NCBI GenBank assembly: GCA_964036665.1
Contig: OZ038530.1
Location: 12,743,001 to 12,807,000 of the forward strand
Origin: Gordius sp. MW1
Lineage: Eukaryota; Nematomorpha; Gordioida; Gordea; Gordiidae
Direction: 5' to 3'
DNA: 64,000 bases
Shown here: positions 22,538 to 34,912 of the stretch, piece after piece
Numbering within the stretch: the first letter of the stretch is position 1
Layout: every line of letters starts with the position of its first letter
Translations under genes and position numbers: made by a program
Notes under the pieces: generated by a model
What the model was told of the DNA's origin: nothing
Databases searched by the model: none
What the model saw: the letters and a program-made list of their open reading frames with translations, nothing else

Positions 22538-24330
22538 AAAACTCGGGCCTTCGGCCCTCGTGGGAAGGGGGAGAAGGGAAGGGAAGAGGGGAAGGGAAGG
22601 GGGGACGACTCATCTGTACTTCGTATAAATGTATCATATTTGCTATGCAATTTATGGGCGAGAAAGGTGGGAAGGGGCGAGAATGCCTATAGGGGGGTAT
22701 TAAATGCCTAATGATTAATTAATTATTTATACAAATTTTCCATTATAGGCAAAATGTAATAAAGGCAAAATGTAATATAGGCAAGGGTTAGGGTTAGATT
22801 TAGTGTTTGCATCTAGTTGCGTATTACATTAGTTTTTATGGCCTTTAGTGATTATGGGTCTAACAAACATTATATTATAAAACAACACAATGTTAAGAAT
22901 TTGCAGAATTATTGGGAGAAATTTTTTGTTAAATTTGAACAATTTTTAATGAAAAAAATCAAAAATTTGGCCAATGGTCACTTTTTCTCTATTGGTCAGT
23001 ACCAACAGATACTCTATAAGTCAATGATAGCCAAAGAAACGGAAAAAAAATTTTGATGCTCACTTTGGCCAATGGTCATTTTTTTCCATTGGTCAGCAGC
23101 CAGGACACGGTAAAAGTGGATATAAATTCATAAGAGTAAAAAAAAACGAAAAAAATATTTTCGAATCACATTTTGGCTAATGGTCATTTTTTTCCATTGG
23201 TCAGCAGCCAGGACACGGTAAAAGTGGATATAAATTCATAATAGTCAAAAAAAAAAACGAAAAAAAAGTTTTCGAATCACATTTTGGCCAATGGTCATTT
23301 TATTCCATTGGTCAGCAGCCAGCGGACGGCCAAAAAGTCATAATAGCAATAGTAGGAACAGGAACAATCATAATAGTCAAAAAAAAACGAAAAAAATAAT
23401 TTCGATTCACATTTTGGCCAATGGTCATTTTTTCCATCGGTCAGGAGCCAGCGGACGGCCAAAAAGTCATAATAGCAATGGTAGTAACAGGAACAATCAT
23501 AATAGTCAAAAAAAAACGAAAAAATAAACTTGGATTCACATTTTGGCCAATGGTCATTTTTTTCATTGGTCAGCAGCCAACGGACGGCCAAAAAGTCTTA
23601 TTATCAATGATAGTAACAAGAACAATCATAAGAGTCAAAAAAACTCCGGGATTCTAACCCAAAAACTAGTTAAATTGCATAGCAATTAAAAGTAAACAAC
23701 TTTTATTTATGTTTATTATATAACATTGGTCAACAGCCAGCGGACGGCCAAAAAGTCATAATAGCAATGGTAGAAACTGGAACAATCATAATAGTCAAAA
23801 AAAAACGAAAAATATAATTTCGATTCACATTTTGGCCAATGGTCATTTTTTTCATTGGTCAGCAGCCAGCGGACGGCCAAAAATTCTTATTATCAATGAT
23901 AGTAACAAGAACAATCGTAAGAGTCAAAAAAACTCCGGGATTCTAACCCCAAAACTAGTTAAATTGCATAGCAATTAAAAAGTAAACAACTTTTATTTAT
24001 GTTTATTATATAACTAGTTAAATTGCATAGCATTAAAAGTAAACAACTTTTATCTATGTTTATTATATAATAGATAATTTAACAAATCTTATATATAACA
24101 CACCGAGGGAGATAGAGATGAGGGGTGGGGCACCTCTTATGCATTAATTTAAAAAATAACACAGCGAGGGAGATAGAGATGAGGGGTGGGACACCTCTTT
24201 CTCGTGCATTAATTTAAAAAAGCGATAACCTAATATACCCAATGCAAATAGATAGGGAGGGTAACGGACAGACAACGGACGGACAACGGACGGACAACAA
24301 AAAACGAGCCCATAAATTGCATAGCAATTA
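22538..24330 (+). mobile_element. 1.8-kb element, copy 1 (Helentron/pearl-like, non-autonomous)
   Basis: Starts with AAACTCGGGCCTTCGGCCC, a GGGCC/GGCCC hairpin, followed by a GGGAAGG-rich tract. Then come TTAGGGTTAG, a region of tandem units of about 95-130 bp (each with TTGGCCAATGGTCA and CCATTGGTCAGCAGCC), AGGGAGATAGAGATGAGGGG repeats, a GGACGGACAAC tract (about 24264-24298) and the end CGAGCCCATAAATTGCATAG with the palindrome TTGCATAGCAA. There is no transposase frame. Hairpin end, central minisatellite and GTCC-type microsatellite are the layout known from DINE-1/mini-me and mollusc pearl elements; the Helentron link is an inference. Confidence 0.65.
22970..23650. repeat. central minisatellite of copy 1, about 129-bp units with paired CCAAT boxes
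   Basis: The units start with GGCCAATGG near 22974, 23068, 23174, 23285, 23415 and 23543, so spacing grows from about 95 to 130 bp. Each unit carries GGCCAATGG and, a few bases on, CCATTGGTC (CCAAT on the other strand). The unit length near 129 keeps one frame open across units, which explains the repetitive open frames; they are not genes. Confidence 0.8.
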
Positions 24331-24497
24331 ATAAATTAATTTGCATAGCATTATATATATAATGCCTATATGTACAAGTAAATATATATAATGAACAGAA
24401 ATATTTATAGTATTTCAATACACTATGGTTATTTTATAAAAAGCCATAAAAATAAATATAGTACTTTTAAACTATCCTTAATATAAATGTATATATA

Positions 24498-26246
24498 AAA
24501 CTCGGGCCTTCGGCCCTCGTGGGAAGGGGGAGAAGGGAAGGGAAGAGGGGAAGGGAAGGGGGGACGACTCATCTGTACTTCGTATAAATGTATCATATTT
24601 GCTATGCAATTTATGGGCGAGAAAGGTGGGAAGGGGCGAGAATGCCTATAGGGGGGTATTAAATGCCTAATGATTAATTAATTATTTATACAAATTTTCC
24701 ATTATAGGCAAAATGATATAGGCAAAATGTAATATAGGCAAGGGTTAGATTTAGTGTTTGCATCTAGTTGCGTATTACATTAGTTTTTATTGATTATGAT
24801 AACAAACATTATATTATAAAACAACACAATGTTAAGAATTTGCAGAATTGTTGGGAGAAATTTTTTGTTGAATTTGAACAATTTTTAATTAAAAAAATCA
24901 AAAATTTGGCCAATGGTCACTTTTTCTCTATTGGTCAGTACCAACAGATACTCTATAAGTCAATGATAGCCAAAAAAATTGAAAAAAAAATTTTGATGCT
25001 CACTTTGGCCAATGGTCATTTTTTTCCATTGGTCAGCAGCCAGGACACGGTAAAAGTGGATATAAATTCATAAGAGTAAAAAAAAAGAAGAAAAAATTTT
25101 CAAATCACATTTTGGCCAATGGTCATTTTTTTCCATTGGTCAGCAGCCAGGACACGGTAAAAGTGGATATAAATTCATAATAGTCAAAAAAAACGAAAAA
25201 AAAGTTTTCGAATCACATTTTGGCCAATGGTCATTTTATTCCATTGGTCAGCAGCCAGCGGACGGCCAAAAAGTGATAATAGCAATGGTATGAACAGGAA
25301 CAATCATAATAGTCAAAAAAAAACGAAAAAAATATTTTCGATTCACATTTTGGCCAATGGTCATTTTTTCCATCGGTCAGGAGCCAGCGGACGGCCAAAA
25401 AGTCATAATAGCAATGGTAGTAACAGGAACAATCATAATAGTCAAAAAAAACGAAAAAATAAACTCGGATTCACATTTTGGCCAATGGTCATTTTTTTCA
25501 GTGGTCAGCAGCCAACGGACGGCCAAAAAGTCTTATTATCAATGATAGTAACAAGAACAATCATAAGAGTCAAAAAAAACCGAGATTCTAACCCAAAAAC
25601 TAGTTAAATTGCATAGCAATTAAAAGTAAACAACTTTTATTTATGTTTATTATATAACATTGGTCAGCAGCCAGCGGACGGCCAAAAAGTCATAATAGCA
25701 ATGGTAGAAACAGGAACAATCATAATAGTCAAAAAAAACGAAAAAAATAATTTTGATTCACATTTTGGCCAATGGTCATTTTTTTCATTGGTCAGCAGCC
25801 AGCGGACGGCCAAAAATTCTTATTATCAATGATAGTAACAAGAACAATCATAAGAGTCAAAAAAACTCCGGGATTCTAACCCCAAAACTAGTTAAATTGC
25901 ATAGCAATTAAAAAGTAAACAACTTTTATTTATGTTTATTATATAACTAAATTGCATAGCATTAAAAGTAAACAACTTTTATTTATGTTTATTATATAAT
26001 AGATAATTTAACAAATCTTATATATAACACACCGAGGGAGATAGAGATGAGGGGTGGGGGACCTCTTATGCATTAATTTAAAAAATAACACAGCGAGGGA
26101 GATAGAGATGAGGGGTGGGGCACCTCTTTCTCATGCATTAATTTAAAAAAGCGATAACCTAATATACCCAATGCAAATAGATAGGGAGGGTAACGGACAA
26201 CGGACAACGGACAACGGACGGACGGACACCAAAAAACGAGCCCATG
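24498..26246 (+). mobile_element. 1.8-kb element, copy 2
   Basis: Same order of parts as copy 1, separated from it by 167 bp of AT-rich DNA. Its GTCC-tract end joins the inverted copy 3 at a palindrome centre (about 26229-26262: CGAGCCCAT then GCAATTTATGGGCTCG). About 25 bases of the expected terminal sequence are missing at the junction. Confidence 0.65.
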
Positions 26247-27690
26247 CAATTTATGGGCTCGTTTTTTGTTGTCCGTCCGTCCGTCCGTCTGTCCGTCCGT
26301 CCGTTACCCTCCTATCTATTTGCATTGGGTATATTAGGTTATCGCTTTTTTAAATTAATGCATGAGAAAGAGGTGCCCCACCCCTCATCTCTATCTCCCT
26401 CGGTGTGTTATATATAAGATTTGTTAAATTATCTATTATATAATAAACATAGATAAAAGTTGTTTACTTTTAATGCTATGCAATTTAACTAGTTATATAA
26501 GAAACATAAAAAAAGTTGTTTACTTTTTAATTGCTATGCAATTTAACTAGTTTTGGGGTTAGAATCCCGAAGTTTTTTTGACTCTTATGATTGTTCTTGT
26601 TACTATCATTGATAATAAGAATTTTTGGCCGTCCGTTGGCTGCTGACCAATGAAAAAAATGACCATTGGCCAAAATGTGAATCCGAGTTTATTTTTTCGT
26701 TTTTTTTTGACTATTAGGATTGTTCCTGTTACTACCATTTCTATTATGACTTTTTGGCCGTCCGCTGGCTCCTGACCGATGGAAAAAATGACCATTGGCC
26801 AAAATGTGAATCGAAATTATTTTTTTTCGTTTTTTTTTACTATTATGATTGTTCCTGTTCCTACCATTGCTATTATGACTTTTTGGCCGTCCGCTGGCTG
26901 CTGACCAATGAAAAAAATGACCATTGGCCAAAATGTGAATCGAAATTATTTTTTTCGTTTTTTTTACTATTATGATTGTTCCTATTCCTACCATTGCTAT
27001 TATGACTTTTTGGCCGTCCGCTGGCTGCTGACCAATGGAATAAAATGACCATTGGCCAAAATGTGACTCGAAAACTTTTTTTTCGTTTTTTTTTACTCTT
27101 ATGAATTTATATCCACTTTTACCGTGTCCTGGCTGCTGACCAATGGAACAAAATCACCATTGGCCAAAGTGAGCATCAAAATTTTTTTTTCCGTTTTTTT
27201 TTGGCTATCATTGACTTATAGAGTATCTGTTGGTACTGACCAATAGAGAAAAAGTGACCATTGGCCAAATTTTTGATTTTTTTAATTAAAAATTGTTCAA
27301 ATTCAACAAAAAATTTCTCCCAACAATTCTGCAAATTAACATTGTGTTGTTTTATAATATAATGTTTGTTAGACCCATAATCACTAAAGGCCATAAAAAT
27401 GTAATACGCAACTAGATGCAAACACTAAATCTAACCCTAACCCTTGCCTATATTACATTTTGCCTTTATTACATTTTGCCTATAATGGAAAATTTGTATA
27501 AATAATTAATTAATCATTAGGCATTTAATACCCCCCTATAGGCATTCTCGCCCCTTCCCACCTTTCTCGCCCATAAATTGCATAGCAAATATGATACATT
27601 TATACGAAGTACAGATGAGTCGTCCCCCCTTCCCTTCCCCTCTTCCCTTCCCTTCTCCCCCTTCCCACGAGGGCCGAAGGCCCGAGTTTT
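26247..27690 (-). mobile_element. 1.8-kb element, copy 3 (inverted)
   Basis: Inverted relative to copies 1 and 2. It has the GTCCGTCC tract at about 26269-26304, four to five units of the 129-bp minisatellite, and ends CGAAGGCCCGAGTTTT. It lacks the tRNA-like cassette found in copies 4 and 5. Confidence 0.65.
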
Positions 27691-27700
27691 TATTTATATT

Positions 27701-29464
27701 AATTGCTATGCAATTTATGGGCTCGTTTTTGGTTGTCCGTCCGTTGTCCGTCCGTTGTCCGTCCGTTGTCCGTCCGTTACCCTCCTATCTATTTGCATTG
27801 GGTATATTAGGTTATCGATTTTTTAAATTAATGCATGAGAAAGAGGTGCCCCACCCCTCATCTCTATCTCCCTCGCTGTATTATTTTTTAAATTAATGCA
27901 TAAGAGGTGCCCCACCCCTCATCTCTATCTCCCTCGCTTTCGGGCGGGGTCGGGTTTTAATTGCTACGTTAAATTAATGCATAAGTATATCTATTCGTTT
28001 TTGAATTGGGTAACATTGATATTAATTGCTATAATTACCCTATGCCCTCCACTACAAGGGCCTATGCCTCTACTGATATGGGTCCCTGTGCCCCTACAAA
28101 AGCCTATGCCTTTATTAATGTGGGTTCGAACGCCGGCGAACGTTCTGAATTGCTGGTTCGATTCCCGGAGAGGGCAAATTTTTTTTTATTTTTTAAATTA
28201 AATTAATATATTTTTCCTGTTACTACCATTGATAATATGACTTTTTGGCCGTCCGCTTGTTCTATTATTGTTTCATTTTATTATATGATAATCATAAATA
28301 AAAGTTGTTTACTTTTAATTGCTATGCAATTTAACTAGTTTTTGGGTTAGAATCCCGGAATTTTTTTGACTCTTATGATTGTTCTTGTTACAATCATTGA
28401 TAATAAGACTTTTTGGCCGTCCGCTGGCTGCTGACTAATGAAAAAATGACCATTGGCCAAAATGTGAATCCGAGTTTATTTTTTCGTTTTTTTTGACTAT
28501 TATGATTGTTCCTGTTACTACCATTGCTATTATGACTTTTTGGCCGTCCGCTGGCTCCTGACCGATGGAAAAAATGACCATTGGCCAAAATGTGAATCGA
28601 AATTATTTTTTTCGTTTTTTTTGACTATTATGATTGTTCCTGTTCCTACCATTGCTATTATGACTTTTTGGCCGTCCGCTGGCTGCTGACCAATGGAATA
28701 AAATGACCATTGGCCAAAATGTGATTCGAAAACTTTTTTTTTCGTTTTTTTTTGACTATTATGAATTTATATCCACTTTTACCGTGTCCTGGCTGCTGAC
28801 CAATGGAAAAAAATGACCATTGACCAAAATGTGATTCGAAAATTTTTTTTCGTTTTTTTTTTACTCTTATGAATTTATATCCACTTTTACCGTGTGCTGG
28901 CTGCTGACCAATGGAAAAAAATGACCATTGGCCAAAGTGAGCATCAAAATTTTTTTTTCCGTTTTTTTGGCTATCATTGACTTATAGAGTATCTGTTGGT
29001 ACTGACCAATGAAGAAAGAATGACCATTGGCCAAATTTTTGATTTTTTTAATTAAAAATTGTTCAAATTCAACAAAAAATTTCTCCCAACAATTCTGCAA
29101 ATTCTTGACATTGTGATGTTTTTTAATATAATGTTTGTTAGACCCATAATCACTAAAGGCCATAAAAACTAATGTAATACGCAGCTAGATGCAAACACTA
29201 AATCTAACCCTAACCCTTGCCTATATTACATTTTGCCTATATTACATTTTGCCTATAAATGGAAAATTTGTATAAATAATTAATTAATCATTAGGCATTT
29301 AATACCCCCCTATAGGCATTCTCGCCCCTTCCCACCTTTCTCGCCCATAAATTGCATAGCAAATATGATACATTTATACGAAGTACAGATGAGTCGTCCC
29401 CCCTTCCCTTCCCCTCTTCCCTTCCCTTCTCCCCCTTCCCACGAGGGCCGAAGGCCCGAGTTTT
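27701..29464 (-). mobile_element. 1.8-kb element, copy 4 (inverted) with tRNA-like cassette
   Basis: Begins AATTGCTATGCAATTTATGG and has (GTCCGTCCGTT)n at about 27735-27778. It then carries an extra segment of about 300 bp (27925-28200) with GGTTCGAT box-B-like motifs before a T-run, then the minisatellite and the GGGCC hairpin end. Only about 10 bp separate it from copy 3. Confidence 0.65.
28005..28190 (+). other. tRNA-like 3' segment with box-B motifs and T-run (copy 4)
   Basis: TGCCCTC at about 28039 can pair with GAGGGCA at about 28169. The segment has GGTTCGAACGCC and GGTTCGATTCC, close to the Pol III box-B consensus, and ends in a run of eight T. The spacing is too long for a tRNA and no anticodon arm is visible. 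The homologous block in copy 5 is at 29995-30150, and eroded ones are at about 45790-45840, 46085-46130 and 46470-46515. Confidence 0.4.
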
Positions 29465-29638
29465 ATGAATATGTATGTATATCTATAATTATTCACATAT
29501 ATTGTAATTGTAAATGTATATATGTAGTGCATATATACTTTTGAGTACATAGATGGGTTTAAATCTATGTAATAACGATATAATTATGGTATATTATAAT
29601 GTATGTAATATACAGCACATATTTATATATATAATATT

Positions 29639-31418
29639 AATTGCTATGCAATTTATGGGCTCGTTTTTGGTTGTCCGTCCGTTGTCCGTCCGTTGTCCGT
29701 CCGTTGTCCGTCCGTTGTCCGTCCGTTGTCCGTCCGTTACCCTCCTATCTATTTGCATTGGGTATATTAGGTTATCGATTTTTTAAATTAATGCATGAGA
29801 AAGAGGTGCCCCACCCCTCATCTCTATCTCCCTCGCTGTGTTATTTTTTAAATTAATGCATAAGAGGTGCCCCATTCCTCATCTCTATCTCCCTCGCTTT
29901 CGGGCGGGGTCGGGTTTTAATTGCTACATTAAATTAATGCATAAGTATATCTATTCGTTTTTGAATTGGGTAACATTGAATTGCTATAATTTCCCTATGC
30001 CCTCCACTACAAGGGCCTATGCCTCTACTGATATGGGTCCCTGTGCCCCTACAAAAGCCTATGCCTCTATTAATGTGGGTTCGAACCCCGGCGAATGTTC
30101 TGAATTGCTGGTTCGATTCCCGGAGAGGGCAAATTTTTTTTTTTTTTTTTAAATTAAATTAATATAATTTTCCTGTTACTACCATTGATAATATGACTTT
30201 TTGGCCGTCCGCTTGTTCTATTATTGTTTCATTTTATTATATAATAAACATAAATAAAAGTTGTTTATTTTTAATTGCTATGCAATTTAACTAGTTTTTG
30301 GGTTAGAATCCCGGAGTTTTTTTTGACTCTTATGATTGTTCTTGTTACTATCATTGATAATAAGACTTTTTGGCCGTCCGCTGGCTGCTGACCAATGAAA
30401 AAAATGACCATTGGCTAAAATGTGAATCCGAGTTTATTTTTTCGTTTTTTTTGACTATTATGATTGTTCCTGTTACTACCATTGCTATTATGACTTTTTG
30501 GCCGTCCGCTGGCTCCTGACCGATGGAAAAAATGACCATTGGCCAAAATGAGAATCGAAATTATTTGTTTCGTTTTTTTTGACTATTATGATTGTTCCTG
30601 TTCCTACCATTGCTATTATGACTTTTTGGCCGTCCGCTGGCTGCTGACCAATGGAATAAAATGACCATTGGCCAAAATGTGATTCAAAATTTTTTTTTCG
30701 TTTTTTTTGACTATTATGAATTTATATCCACTTTTACCGTGTCCTGGCTGCTGACCAATGGAAAAAAATGACCATTGGCCAAAATGTGATTCGAAAATTT
30801 TTTTTTCGTTTTTTTTACTCTTATGAATTTATATCCACTTTTACCGTGTGCTGGCTGCTGACCAATGGAAAAAAATGACCATTGGCCAAAGTGAGCTTCA
30901 AAATTTTTTTTCCCGTTTTTTTGGCTATCATTGACTTATAGAGTATCTGTTGGTACTGACCAATAGAGAAAAAATGACCATTGGCCAAATGTTTGATTTT
31001 TTTAATTAAAAATTGTTCAAATTCAACAAAAAATTTCTCCCAACAATTCTGCAAATTCTTAACATTGTGATGTTTTATAATATAATGTTTGTTAGACCCA
31101 TAATCACTAAAGGCCATAAAAACTAATGTAATACGCAACTAGATGCAAACACTAAATCTAACCCTAATTCTTGCCTATATTACATTTTACCTATATTACA
31201 TTTTGCCTATAAATGGAAAATTTGTATAAATAATTAATTAATCATTAGGCATTTAATACCCCCCTATAGGCAATCTCGCCTTTTCCCACCTTTCTCGCCC
31301 ATAAATTGCATAGCAAATATGATACATTTATACGAAGTACAGATGAGTCGTCCCCCCTTCCCTTCCCCTCTTACCTTCCCTTCTCCCCCTTCCCACGAGG
31401 GCCGAAGGCCCGAGTTTT
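29639..31418 (-). mobile_element. 1.8-kb element, copy 5 (inverted) with tRNA-like cassette
   Basis: Very similar to copy 4, with the longest GTCC tract (about 29670-29738), the same tRNA-like cassette (29905-30150) and the same minisatellite. 174 bp of AT-rich DNA separates it from copy 4. It ends CGAAGGCCCGAGTTTT. Confidence 0.65.
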
Positions 31419-32169
31419 ATTATATATATTGTATATATTTATTTATGTAATTAACTCTTTTTAATTTGATATTTTAGATCATATATCTAGTTTGTAAGTA
31501 CTTTCGTTATTATCGGTTTTCCACATTATGCGTCAGATTCCTAATCAGCAAATCGTTTTAATTTAGACTAACTGATATATTGTCAAGTATTATACAGGCA
31601 TGGGTACAGCAAGCATTAAAAATGGAGGGGGGGGCCATAATAATTTAGGTAGGGGCATATTAATTATTTTTTGATAGCCATAATTTTAATGAATTTCAAC
31701 AAATATTTAAATTTTGCGAGGGGCAGCCACCCCTCCCTGCCCCCCTTGGCTACGCCCATATATATAAGTCATATTAATGACATGTTGCATATTAAGTTTG
31801 TGTTTTAAAGGTTTTCAAATAAATTGTTTCCCATTTGTAATTATTTTTTTGAAATTTAATTGTTTAATAAATAAATGTGAAAAATAATATTTTTATAGAC
31901 CTTTTTAGACAAAACAGGTTATAAATCCTTGATAAAACGTAGCCGCAATTTTTTGACCGAAACACGATTCCGATTAACGCGCCTGAGACTAGATAAAAAA
32001 GATATAAAGATATCTGAACTTGCGATTGTGATTTGACTCTTAGCTTTTTTTATTGACTCTGTTCAGATTTTTGTGTAACCACTTATTTGAATATTTTATA
32101 ACTAGTAGATATATAGAACTGTATAAGTATACTAACATTCTGAATATAATTTGAAAAACCTTTTGCTAA
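31419..32169. other. AT-rich DNA with one short G-rich-ended repeat
   Basis: No gene. At about 31620-31760 there is a copy of the CGTAGCC family (left GGAGGGGGGGGCC, right CCTTGGCTACGCCC) with an AT-rich body. Confidence 0.45.
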
Positions 32170-33255
32170 ATATAACATTCAATTATAGAGACCTACATAT
32201 GGTCTTTATCGACTTGGAGAAAGTTTAGGAGACAATCCCTTGCGATTAATATGGTGGTGCGTGAGAAAACAAAATATCCCTGACGCATATTTGCGGTTTA
32301 TGTAAAACATTTATGAAGCTTCAGTTTCGTGCGTTAGGACGACAGTTGGAGACTCTAACCCTTTTCGGGTTAAAATTTGATTATTTCAAGGATTTGCCCT
32401 AAGTCCCTTTTTATTCAACATATTACGATAACATGAGACATTCAAAATCCATCGCCATAGTATATGCTATATGCCGATGATATAGTAGTATGCAAAGAGA
32501 CAAAGGAGAAAGTATTCGAAGAAGTCGAAAAGTGGTCAAAGCGCTTAGCTGGATATGGTTAAAAGTCAACGATCGAAAACTATATAGATGAAAATAAACG
32601 TTATATGCACCCCATTGCTGAATGACCATCTAAAATACCCAAAAGTAGACAGGTTAACATACCTCGGCTCGATGTTATATCAATAGGGAGGTTGCGTAAC
32701 AGAAGTCAATGCCCGGTTCCAAAAAGAATAGCTTAAATGGCGTGGTATATCCGGTACAATGTGCGACAAGAAAGTACTAATATGGTTGAAGAACAAAGCT
32801 TACAAATCCATCGTAAGACCTGTGTTACTCTATGGAGGTGAAACCTAAGCATTTAACAACACGAAGAAAAGCCATTAAAAGTTACGTAGATGAGAATTAT
32901 ACGGTGGAGCTTGGGGTATTTCAAGCTCGACCATATGACGAATGACTTTCTCATGACAAAAGGGTATTCAACCTATGGTTGACATGATTAACGAAAATCG
33001 GCTAATGTGGTAAGGGCACATAATAGGAAGGGAGACTAATGATTTAAATCCAAAAGTACCGGAAATTGAGGCACCGGGGAAGAGAGGAAAAGGACGACCT
33101 CGTGTCACCTGGAAAGGGCAAGTCGATAAAGTTATGAAAACAAAATAGATTAATCAAGACATATCACTTACTCGGTCAAGAGGGACGAAACTCATTAAAA
33201 CAAACCCCACCATTTTGGGACCACAAAAATATGAGAAAGAAGATGAAAAGTACAC
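32170..33255 (+). mobile_element. 5'-truncated RTE-type LINE, reverse transcriptase to C-terminus, broken
   Basis: Translation with frame changes gives RDLHMVFIDLEKV (palm Asp), LIWWCVRKQNIPDAYLRFM, IYEASVSCVRTTVGDSNPF, GFALSPFLFNI and LYADDIVVCKETKEKVFEE, with the YADD box intact near 32475. Further on come GRGRPRVTW-like residues (RKRTTSCHLERA in the shifted frame). These are the ordered blocks of an RTE/BovB-type reverse transcriptase. It starts inside the RT domain and has many stops, so it is a dead 5'-truncated copy. The 3' end matches the ends of the other two LINE copies in the window. Confidence 0.8.
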
Positions 33256-33344
33256 AACCTATTGCGCGGTGTGTTAATATTTTAAAAATTGTGTAGTCTG
33301 ATAGTTGAGTTAAAAGCATTGAACTAACCCGAGTTTTTTTAAAA

Positions 33345-34084
33345 TAAAAACATTTAATTGGGTGACGAAGATAGTGAGTCGGTAATATTGCCTTTTAAAA
33401 ATGTACCTAATGAATTTCATATTGAAAATTACGTAATCAAAAGAAACGAAAAAGTTGTTATACCTATCGAGCTACATGAGGATGCTTTAAAGGTACTTCA
33501 GGAAGGGCATGCAGGTATTACAAAGATGAAAGACTTGGCTAGAAAGTATGTCGGGTGGAAGTTGATGACGAAAGACTTAGACATCTGAGTTGTATTTTTG
33601 TACATCAAAAACGGCCATGGCTCGCAGGGATAAAGCGGCAAGATGGACACGTCCTAGAGACGCGTGGAATTGCATACACATAGATTTTATCGAACTTTGT
33701 GGAAAAAAACGCTATATTTTGATTGTGGATGCCTCTGGTGCGTAGGACCGGAATTTAAAAGTGTTTAATTACCTGGTAACGATAAATTTTTTAAAAGATA
33801 TAATATGATTTTCCAAAGTGCCTAGTAACCGATAACGGCAGAGCATTTACTAGCGTGTATTTTAAAATATTTTGTGAACAATGAAAAATAGAACATGTAC
33901 TAACACCACCATATCACCCAAGTTTCTAATGGACAGGTTGAGAGATATGTAGGCATAGTTAAAAATTGGATTAAATTTACATAAACTGGTAAGGACGGTA
34001 CCTGACTTTATAGATTATATTATAACGTGTGACCCAGGTTTTCAGGACGTTTCCCGGTAGGCGAAGAGTTTCTTGAGCGTAAAT
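33345..34084 (+). pseudogene. Ty3/gypsy-type integrase relic, left part
   Basis: An open frame (33358-33588) holds an integrase zinc-binding segment, HEDALKVLQEGHAGITKMKDLARKYVGW, of the H-x-H type with eroded cysteines. Downstream, over several frames, come HIDFIEL..YILIVDASG (first catalytic Asp, about 33680-33735), LVTDNGRAFTS (second Asp, about 33823-33855) and NGQVERYV (catalytic Glu, about 33928-33951). Stops and frameshifts show it is inactive. It is interrupted at 34085 by a hAT-like element and resumes at 36978. Confidence 0.75.
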
Positions 34085-34359
34085 TACTCTTTTCATAATA
34101 TATCAATTGGTATCTTCACGTTTGCGCGGGTGACCCGAAACCCGACCCGGTAAAAATTTTAAAATGCCTTTGGGTCGAGTCCGGGTCGGGTTTAAGGTTA
34201 TAAATCTTACATTGCATAATAGACATATCTTTTACATCAATACCATTATATATAATATTTTAAGTAATCTCTATTCTATTTTCGAATAAGATGATTATGA
34301 ATTTATATATTTGTTCATTCCAATTCTTAATTTCCAATTCTAAAACAAGATTATGAACT

Positions 34360-34912
34360 CTATGTATTTGTTCAGGATGGGATTTAAGATATGAAGAATA
34401 GGAATAAATATTTGGGCGAATTGAAAGGAAAGATAGAGAGATATATCGGCCGTAAAAGGATAAACTATATTGGGCCGTAAAGGGATAAACCTTGTCCCCC
34501 CCTTAAAAGGGGGACTCACATTTAATTATTTCTTTAGGTCCTTTATATATTTTATTTATCTCCAAGAATAAATTAATTAATATTAATATTATCAATACGA
34601 TCACACGCGTATATTAAAAATTACTGATGCGTGTTCATGTTATAAACAATCACATATGGGGAGAAATAAATAAGTATAAGTGTGTCGGGGGGAGAGGGGT
34701 AAAGTAACACACGTATTGAAACTAAATAGAAAGTAAAAGTATTACTATGAACTTAAGGTTACAGGAAAAGGGGTTACTCAGTCGTATAAGATATAAGATC
34801 AAAAGATCCGACAATGTTAAGAAATCTAACAATAAATGTTGTAATTAATCGAATGAGATACACTGTTTTACGAGGGGTTGGGGGAAATGGGAAATCCACG
34901 TATCAAGGGATA
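34360..34912 (+). repeat. interspersed repeat, first tandem copy
   Basis: Shares GGGCCGTAAAGGGATAAACC, GACTCACATTTAATT, GATCACACGCGTATATTAAA and CGAATGAGATACACTGTTTT with 35585-36208 and, inverted, with 2985-3365. The two copies here lie in the same orientation inside the hAT-like element. No coding frame. Confidence 0.7.

Noticed and set aside
23291-23657. Long repetitive open frames on both strands (…ANGHFFHRSGASGRPKSHN…) in the 23-31 kb array
   Set aside because: They arise because the minisatellite unit is about 129 bp, a multiple of three without stops. The same frames appear on both strands and vary with unit indels, with no splice or domain signals.
28005-28190. A complete tRNA gene in the element cassette
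   Set aside because: The acceptor-like arms pair, but they are about 130 bases apart and no D arm or anticodon arm can be drawn.
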